Part shown: piece by piece, positions 57,050 to 64,000 of the stretch
Numbering within the stretch: the stretch's first letter is position 1
Layout of the letters: every line of letters begins with the position of its first letter
DNA from: Rhinopithecus roxellana
Taxonomy: Eukaryota; Chordata; Mammalia; Primates; Cercopithecidae
Reading direction: 5' to 3'
Length of the DNA: 64,000 bases
Assembly: GCF_007565055.1 (NCBI RefSeq)
Contig: NC_044556.1
Coordinates: forward strand, 133,461,808 to 133,525,807
Translations under genes and position numbers: made by a program
Notes under the pieces: generated by a model
What the model saw: the letters and a program-made list of their open reading frames with translations, nothing else
Databases searched by the model: none
Told to the model about the DNA's origin: nothing

Positions 57050-57338
57050 AATGGGTGCGGTGGCTCACGCCTGTAATCCCAGCACTTTGGGAGGCCAAGG
57101 TGGGCAGATCACTTGAGGTCAGGAGTTTGAGACCAGCCTAGCCAATGTGGTGAAATGCTGTCTCTACTAAAAATACAAAAAAATGAGCTGGGCATGGTGG
57201 CATGCGCCAGTAATCCCAGCTACTTGGGAGGCTGAGGCAGGAGAATTGCTTGAATCCTGGAGGCAGAGGTTGCAGTGAACTGAGATTACATCACTGCACT
57301 CCAGCCTGCATGACAGAGCAAGATCTGTTTCAAAAAGG
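57050..57338 (+). repeat. AluS, sense
   Basis: Head 'aatgggtgcggtggctcacgcc'; ends in 'aagatctgtttcaaaaagg'. Confidence 0.92.
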
Positions 57339-57562
57339 AGAAAATGAAAATTTACAAGAGATTATTAGATTTAGTTCAAAGGTTCCTGGCTCTCTATCTG
57401 AAGCTTACCTGAGGGGTAAAAGAAAACTTTCTGCAGAATATACAGTAGTTTACAACAACTATCTGGACTACATTATTTTGTTTTGTTTTGTTTTAAATGG
57501 CATTTTCACTCATACTAAAATGGGTGAGAGTACAGTGACATTCCACCTTGTACCCAGAGTCC

Positions 57563-57602
57563 ATTGTTTCCCAGCCTTTTGGCAAAGATTAAGTGTAGTA
57601 TC
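57563..57602 (+). pseudogene. U2 snRNA-like 5' fragment (about 40 bases)
   Basis: The stretch 57573-57592 (agccttttggcaaagattaa) and its flanks match the first 40 bases of spliceosomal U2 (…ggccttttggctaagatcaagtgtagtatc) with about six differences, ending at the same 'gtgtagtatc'. The rest of U2 is missing and no snRNA promoter is seen, so this is a truncated retro-copy, not a gene. Confidence 0.7.
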
Positions 57603-57660
57603 AAGTGTACACAAAGTCCAAATTCAAATGGATACAATCTGTTTTGCAGAATATTGACCA

Positions 57661-57876
57661 TTCAGGCAGGCTGGAGTGCAGTGGCACGATCTTGGCTCAC
57701 AGCAACCTCCACCTCCTAGGCTCAAGGGGTTCTCTCTACTCAGCCTCCAGAGTAGCTAGTTCTACAGATGTGTACCACCATGCCCAGCTAATTTTTTTTT
57801 TTTTTTTTTTTTGGTAGAGACGGAGTTTTGCCATGTTGCTCAGGCTGGTCTCAAACTCCTGGGCTCAAGCAATCTG
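57661..57876 (-). repeat. AluJ, antisense, both ends missing
   Basis: It starts at 'ggcaggctggagtgcagtgg' without a leading T-run and stops at 'gctcaagcaatctgg' before the head. It contains a 22-base T-run in the middle. Confidence 0.82.
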
Positions 57877-58744
57877 GAGAATATCGGTCCTTTAAATGGC
57901 AATATAAAGTTTCTTAGGGTGTATAGCTTCTTGAACTGGATCTTAAATGGAATAATTTCCAACTGTCATAGATTTTAGGCAGCAAATCTAGGGATGCCCC
58001 ACTCACAATGTAGAGATTGCTGAGTCTGGAAGTATATTTTAGAGACAACAGGGTCCCTTTTCTTTATTTTAAGACAGATTGGGGATCTGGCCTCTTCTTA
58101 AAATCTCCCATGGAAAACAGATTATAACAGATGGGTGTCTGACAACTATTACTACCACCAGGCAATGTGCTTCTTTGCTTATCTATCTCTTCTTTTGCCT
58201 CTTTCAGACTTCATGGTTTTCTTTTTTTTTTCTCTCTTCCCCTATTCTTTCTTCTTTCTCAATTCGGTTTTCCTGACTCTTTTGTGTTCTTACCCACAAA
58301 TGGGGAAAAAAAAAAAGTAAATGTGGAAGTTCCTGACTGGCCACATTCCAGAGAATTGAGGAAATGCAAGTTGTTACATAACTAGGCGGGGCCAGTAGCA
58401 TGACCTAGAGTTGAGGGAGGAGGAGAAAATAATTTTAAAGGTAAGAAAAGGCAAAATAACAAACAAAGGTATAACTTTAAACTTTTATTACTTAAAATAA
58501 TTCTCTGTGAATTCCATCCAGGGCATGCTATCTTTCTCAGGCTGTGACAGTTTCCAGAAGCAGATTCACAAATTACCACAGAGCCATTTTGGTCTGTACT
58601 GTTGTATTAAAAAATGATCATCGTCATCAATTTTTGCTCATACATAAGTATTAGTTGTTGATACTGCATTAGAGCCATAGGAATTGTCTGTAACAAGATT
58701 TTTTTTTTTCAATCATCAGTTGTGAAAAGCTATTACACTTATCT
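57877..58744. other. No gene or repeat recognised
   Basis: Unique-looking sequence with a pyrimidine-rich patch near 58180-58280. Confidence 0.4.
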
Positions 58745-58911
58745 TTTTTCTTTTTTTTCCTCTTTAGACAGAGTCTTACTCTGTTGCCCAGGCTGGAGTG
58801 CAGCAGCGCGATCTCAGCTCACAGCAACCTCCGCCTCCCGGATTCAAGCAATTCTTCTGCCTCAGCCTCCCAAGTAGCTGGGATTACAGGTGTGAGCCAC
58901 TGTGCCAGGCC
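58745..58911 (-). repeat. Alu with large internal deletion, antisense
   Basis: It passes directly from the right arm ('gggattacagg') to the inverted end 'tgtgagccactgtgccaggcc', missing the left arm. Confidence 0.82.
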
Positions 58912-59049
58912 CTACACTTATCTTTAATCTGCTTCCTTTTCAACTTCCAATGTTACTTTCAGGCTCCTGTAATATAGAAGTTCAGGCATTCTTTAAAAAC
59001 AATGCAAACCACCACCAAAACAACAATAACAATAATCAACTCAACTTTT

Positions 59050-59250
59050 GTTTTTTGGTTGGCAGAAAATGTTGAAAAGTGCATGAAATTAAAGCCAACC
59101 ATAAGTAGTTTACCTCAGAAATAACTGCTATTAACATTTTATTATATTTATGACCATTTTCTATGTAATTCTATTTCATAGTTGCACTTTATGTATACAG
59201 TTTTGTATCTTTCAGGCATAATTTAGTATACTTTTAGCCATGGTTTTCCA
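59050..59250 (-). repeat. L1M 3' fragment, antisense (weak)
   Basis: 'cagaaataactgctattaacattttattatatttatgaccattttc' resembles antisense L1M 3' UTR as at 42.05 and 44.52 kb. Confidence 0.45.
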
Positions 59251-59439
59251 TCACTTTTATGGTAGGATGAGCTGTGTGTATTCCTTTTCCTGCTGGGAAA
59301 TAGAATGTGAACAAGTAAACTCTGCATAATCTCATTCTGAAGGACTTCACAGTTGACTGGGACACTTACGTGGATTACCTGATTGCATGTCTGTATTTGA
59401 TCTCAAGTGGAATGGTTCCAAAGACTTCTACCACAGCAT

Positions 59440-59600
59440 TTATCACTCTATAATATAACTTCCCTTTTACTTAACTGTCTTTTAAACCTTAAGCTCTGAC
59501 AGCAGGACTGTTTCGTTCACCATTTGCACCCTAATGACTAGCATATGACCTGATACAATGAAAATTCTATGAAAACTGAATGAAAGACTGAATAAATTAC
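59440..59600 (+). repeat. L2 3' terminus (weak)
   Basis: 'gcaggactgtttcgttcaccatttgcaccctaatgactagcatatgacctg' resembles the L2 end. Confidence 0.5.
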
Positions 59601-59996
59601 TAAATACTAATATTCTAGAGGATACACAACTCATCAAACTTCTCCATAGTAGCAGGATACACCAAGATTAAGATTCCCAGAAGTAAAGTTTTAGTTTTGA
59701 TATAGATTTGTCTTGAAAAGGCAGAGAAAGATAGGAATTGATCACCATCAATTGAACATTCTCTATAGATATTAAACTCAACTCTACCTAACATTCACAC
59801 AGTGTTTTCATGCTAAAATTAGACTGTTCCTCAAATACTCAGAGAAAATTAATTTCAGCTTCTTTCTACAGCTGGTAACCTTCTGTAACATCTAGTCCAC
59901 TGATGCCTATATTTTGGAAATGTTGGCATTCCAATTATTTGGCATGCCCTCTGGTCTTGGTTTTACCTACAGGGACATTGTTAAAGAACTAAAACT

Positions 59997-60311
59997 GGTG
60001 GGGTGCAGTGGCTCATGCCTGTAACCCCAGCACTTTGGGAGGTTAAGGCAGCTGGATCGCTTGAGCCCAGGAGTTCAAAACCAGCCTGAGAAAAATGATG
60101 AAACCCGATCTCTACTAAAAATACAAAAATTAGCCAGGCGTGGTGGCATGTGCCTGTAGCCCCAGCTACTCAGGAGGTTGAGGTGGGAGAATGGCTTGAG
60201 CCTGGCAGGTTGAGGCTGCAGTGAGCTGTGATTATGCCACTGCACTACAGCCTGGGTGACAGGGAGAGACCCTGTCTCAAAACAACAACAAAACAACGAC
60301 AACAAAAATCA
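59997..60311 (+). repeat. AluJ-like, sense
   Basis: AACTAAAAC is repeated at 59988-59996 and 60312-60320. The tail is (CAA)n. Confidence 0.93.
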
Positions 60312-60607
60312 AACTAAAACCATGCATGTCCTCTTGGACAAAGAAATGGATGACTTGGAGGACCATAATGGGAACATTATAGCCAATGGTTGAAAGAGCG
60401 CGAGAATGAGACAGCATGCAAGCCAGAGCCATTCCAGAGGCGTTAGTTTGAAAGAGGGCAGGGGAAAGCATAAGCAGCTGGTTTTGCTCCGTAGAAGCCT
60501 CCTTATCTTCTTTAGCTTTGAACGAGATCTTGGCTCTCATTTCATTCAAATATAGAACAGCTAATGAACTAAGATATCCTTCAGAAATAGATGAAAGAAT
60601 TTATACT

Positions 60608-60884
60608 GGGCAGGCACGGTGGCTCACACCTGTAACCCCAGCACTTTGGGAGGCTGAGTTGGGAGGATCACTTGAGGTCAGGAGTTCACGACCAGCCTGG
60701 GTGACACAGTGAGACCTCAAAAATAAAAAACATTAGCTGGGCATGGTAGTGCATGTCTGTTGTCCTAGCAACTTGGGACGTTGAGGTGGGAGAATTGTTT
60801 GAGCCCAGGAGGTTGAGGCTGCAGTAAGCTGTGATTACACCACTGCACTCCAGCCTGGGAAACAGAGTGAGACCCTGTCGAAAA
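60608..60884 (+). repeat. AluJ, sense
   Basis: Head 'gggcaggcacggtggctcacacc'. A deletion around 'gtgagacctcaaaaataaaa' removes part of the middle. The tail passes into a purine tract. Confidence 0.9.
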
Positions 60885-61062
60885 GAAAGAAAAAAAAGAA
60901 AAGGAGAGGAAAGAAAAGAAAGGAGAGGAGTGGGAAGAGGGGAGGGGAAGGGAGGAGAGGGGAGGAGAAGGCAGGGCAGGGCAGGGTAAGAAAAAAAGAG
61001 AGAAAGAAAGAAAAGAGAAGGAAAGAAAGAGAAAGAAGGAAGGAAGGAAGGAAGGAAGGAAG
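60885..61062 (+). repeat. GAAA/GGGA/GGAA purine tract from an Alu tail
   Basis: About 180 bases that are almost all purine; it has a (GGGA/GGGCA) middle and ends with (GGAA)n. It grew from the AluJ poly-A tail. Confidence 0.92.
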
Positions 61063-61889
61063 ATTGGTCATATGATAAAACTGGTCATATAGTTTTGAGG
61101 CAGTATGCTGTGTACCTCTACAGCATTTTGTACTTGTTTTTAAAGGTGCATTTAACCTACATTAATTAGTGTGTATGCAGTTCTTATTCACCCTTTATAT
61201 ACAGTAAGAGCATTTGTTGAGTGTCTACTAAGTGCCAGGCTGCTTACATATGTTACATGCCTTATTTAATTGACTTGAATTCAGAACCTGCCTCCAGAAA
61301 CTTAATTATCACATTTACTTTGAAATTGGATATAGCCCTTTCCTTAAAATCCTACGTTCAGTTTACTTAACCCTACCCCATTACAGGCAAAAAAATTAAC
61401 AATAATAATGCTAGAATTTATAAACACTTTTCTGGTGAAAAATAGAGACCACTGAGCTTTCCATTCTACACCCTGATCCAATTTTCTTTCTGAAAATTTA
61501 AAGGCAATTTTTTATATTACATTCTAATTAGCTGATAGCCTCTCTTCTCTTTTGCCATCCTTCCCTAGCACCCTCTCCTGCCACATAACGAAAGAATTAA
61601 CTGCTTCATCCAATTTCAAATTAAAAAACATAAAGTTAAATAAAAATAATTTGGACATTGAAGACTGTTTTTCTACACTGAAGTCTGAGACTCCTGGTGT
61701 GAAATAACTGATGAGTTATCCTTCATCTTGTAAGTGTGCACTTTACTCATTGCTTAAATATTTCATTTAATTAAAACTTTAATCTTGTTAAATGTAATAG
61801 CAATTTCAATTACCGAGATTAGTTGAAGGCCCAATAAAATTCTTTTCTTACTGCTTTAGGATTAATTCTAAAGAATACATGGTCCAACT
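61063..61889. other. No gene recognised; possible small L2/MIR patch
   Basis: 'gagcatttgttgagtgtctactaagtgccaggctg' near 61208-61243 looks like a reversed L2 terminus. The rest is unassigned. Confidence 0.4.
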
Positions 61890-62017
61890 TGTTTTTTGTT
61901 TTAGCGATGGGGTCTCACTATGTTGCCCAGGCTGGTCTCGAATTTCTGGACTGAAGCAATCTTCCACCTCGGCCTCCAAAGTGCTGAGATTACAGGTGTG
62001 AGCCATTGTACCCAGCT
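61890..62017 (-). repeat. Alu monomer (FLAM-like), antisense
   Basis: 'gcgatggggtctcactatgttgcccaggc' to 'gtgagccattgtacccagc', one arm only. Confidence 0.8.
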
Positions 62018-62059
62018 ACCAAATTTCTATTAATTTGTTTTTGTTTTTTAGTTCCTTGA

Positions 62060-62620
62060 CTTAATGAACATTTATTGAGCATTCCTTGTTTCTGGTGTTC
62101 TGCTAGGGAAGTGATAATACAAGAGTAAGGAAAATAGGCATAGCATCTACTCTTACAGAGCTTACAAGTGGAGGTAACAGATATTAAACAAAGATTTACA
62201 AATATGAAAGACTTACAAATGCCACGAAAAAGAAGGGCAGAGTGCTATGGGAACATATAACCAGTTTAGCTAATTTAGCCTAATGGTTGGGGGTTGGAAA
62301 GTAGAGAAAGCTCATCCAAAGAAGTTCAGATTTAGGCTTGAAGCATAGGAAGACATAAGAGTTGTCTGAGGAGAACTACCTAGATAGAGGGAACAACTTA
62401 TCTAAAGGCTCTGAGAAGAAAAGAACACTGCTTATTTGAGGACCTAACAGAAGGTCACTATAGCTAGAGTGGTGATACCAGGGGGTGGGGAGGGTTGTCA
62501 GAGAAGAGGCAGGCAGAGACCAGAACAGAGGTCATGGTAAGGATTGAAACTTTATCCTAAGGGTAATGGAAAAGCAATGGAGACTTAAAGCCAGGGGAAA
62601 AATCTTTTTAAAGAGCTTAA
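62060..62620 (-). repeat. L2, antisense
   Basis: 'aatgaacatttattgagcattcc...acagagcttacaagtggaggtaacag...aggcttgaagcatagg...gaagaggcaggcagagacc' follows reversed L2 order, as at 7.85 and 9.33 kb. Confidence 0.7.
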
Positions 62621-62711
62621 CATAGCTAAAATGTGGAATATATGCACACATTAATTTATGATTTAATTTGTTCCAGAATGTGTTCTTACATCTTAATCCA
62701 ATAATATTAAG

Positions 62712-62838
62712 AATTGTTTTTAAGATGGAGTCTTGCTATGTTGCCCAGGCTGGCCCCAAACTCCTTGGCTCAAGTGATCCTCCTGCCTCAGCCTCCTGAG
62801 TAGCTGAAATTATAGGCACCTGCCACTGTGCCAGGCTA
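62712..62838 (-). repeat. Alu monomer (right-arm-like), antisense
   Basis: 'taagatggagtcttgctatgttgcccaggctgg' to 'cacctgccactgtgccaggc'. Confidence 0.75.
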
Positions 62839-62861
62839 ATATTAAGAATTTTTACAAATAT

Positions 62862-63140
62862 GACCAGGTGATGTGGTCACCTGTAATCCCATTACTTTGG
62901 GAAGCCAAGGCTGGAGGTCTTCCTGAGTCCAGGAGTTTGAGATCAGCCTGGGCAACATAGGGAGACCCCCATCTCTACAAAAAATAAAAAAATTAGCTGG
63001 GCATGGTGAGGGAAGCCTGTAGTCCCAGTTACTCAAGGGGCTGAGGCAGGAGGATTACTTGAGCCCAGGAGGTTGAGGCTGCATTGAGCTATGATCATAC
63101 TACTATACTCTAGCCTGGGCAACAGAGCAAGTTCCTGTCT

Positions 63141-63174
<34 letters not shown>
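62862..63174 (+). repeat. AluJ, sense, with 18-base target duplication
   Basis: AAGAAYTTTTACAAATATG is repeated before (62844-62862) and after (63175-63193), with one changed base. The A-tail is 36 bases. Confidence 0.93.
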
Positions 63175-63181
<7 letters not shown>

Positions 63182-63417
63182 TTTACAAATATGGGACAAA
63201 CAATCCAGGTTTTTGATATGTAAAAGTTTTCTGAGAATAAAAAAGACCCTGGGATTGTAAAGCAAAGCAAAAAAGTGCTTGGATACATACTCTTAGTATG
63301 CTTTGAAGTGATGGACCTAAGTCCTAAGTTTCTTTGCTTTTCATCTTTATCACATTTTAACTTGAATAGAAACTGAATTGGTACAATAATAATGTCAGGG
63401 AAAAGAGGAAGGTGTGT

Positions 63418-63797
63418 GTTAGTCCATTTTCACACTGCTATAAAGATACTACCCAAGACTGGGTAATTTATAAGCAAAGGAGGCTTAATTGACTGACAGT
63501 TCTGTATAGTTGGGAAGGCCTCAGGAAACTTACAATCATGGTGGAAAGCGAAACAGGCACCTTCTTTAGGAGGGAGCAGGGAGGGACGAACAAAGGAGGA
63601 AGTTTCAAACACTTATAAAAACATAAGATCTTGTGAGAATTCACTCACTATCATGAGAACAGCATGGGGGAAACCACCCCCATGATCCAATCACCTCCCT
63701 CCCTGGATACATGGGGATTACAGGTCCCTCCCTCAACATGTGGGGATTATAAATCAAGATGAGATTTGGGCGGGGACACAGGGCCAAACCATATCAG
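63418..63797 (-). repeat. THE1-type MaLR LTR, antisense
   Basis: From 'ttagtccattttcacactgctataaagatac' to 'ggacacagggccaaaccatatca'. A short internal duplication (catggggattacagg / catgtggggattataa) lies near 63710-63750. Confidence 0.92.
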
Positions 63798-64000
63798 TGT
63801 GTGCATGTGTGTATGCATGTACATGTTTCCCCTGGTTTTGAAGAACAGATTTATGACAATGAATATCAGTATCACATTCTTAGTGCTCCAAAGTAGTATC
63901 TACCTGATAAAAGTTAGGAAAGTAGAAACTAGAAAATATTAAAAGATTATGTTATCTTAGTTGGGTGTTTTAAGAAAAATATGGCAACTTCTGGGTAACT
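63798..64000. other. Window end, no gene or CpG island
   Basis: AT-rich sequence. The SMG7 promoter expected further upstream of NMNAT2 is not reached. Confidence 0.5.

Noticed and set aside
63798..64000. Possible SMG7 promoter or first exon at the window end
   Set aside because: No CpG island or exon is visible; the expected promoter must lie beyond base 64000.

Overview
The window is nuclear DNA of an Old World monkey. The evidence is dense Alu, L1, L2, MIR and MaLR content, plus several young AluY copies whose right arm carries the cercopithecid-type bases (gcgtaaaccc, and gagatccggccactg instead of gagatcgcgcc). The species cannot be fixed from the sequence alone.

Only one protein-coding exon of a cellular gene is visible: exon 1 of NMNAT2 on the minus strand (coding bases 6634-6718, 28 codons plus one base, ending at a GTGAGT donor). 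It sits in a CpG island of about 1.8 kb (5.27-7.1 kb). Positions 1-6633 are the start of NMNAT2 intron 1. Everything above about 7.1 kb lies upstream of the gene. In human, the next gene upstream is SMG7, divergently oriented; its promoter island is not reached here, so 7.1-64 kb reads as the NMNAT2-SMG7 intergenic interval (inference from known synteny).

The intergenic interval is mostly layered transposons. Old L2, MIR, L1M, MaLR and hAT copies are broken by Alus, and many Alus still show target-site duplications. Notable blocks are a long minus-strand L1M (46.0-50.4 kb) carrying a hAT element and four Alus, a plus-strand L1 (32.0-34.0 kb) broken by an AluY and a 320-base GGAA/GGGA tract, a 560-base AT-only-like stretch (34.84-35.40 kb), and an ERV1-type LTR inside an MLT1-type LTR (36.5-37.3 kb).

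The most interesting object is a betaretrovirus-like HML-2 (HERV-K-type) provirus at 22548-27894. It is complete at both ends: 970 and 971 base LTRs, 6-base target duplication ATTCAT, lysine-tRNA-type primer site and polypurine tract. Inside it is only about 3.4 kb long. Gag is broken, a deletion fuses the nucleocapsid in frame to the C-terminal part of integrase, and most of env is replaced by a segment that looks like the 5' part of another ERVK LTR (MER11/HML-8-like, from memory). The two LTRs differ by about 25 substitutions, almost all in their 3' halves. This looks like a defective recombinant provirus that entered the monkey lineage after its split from apes.
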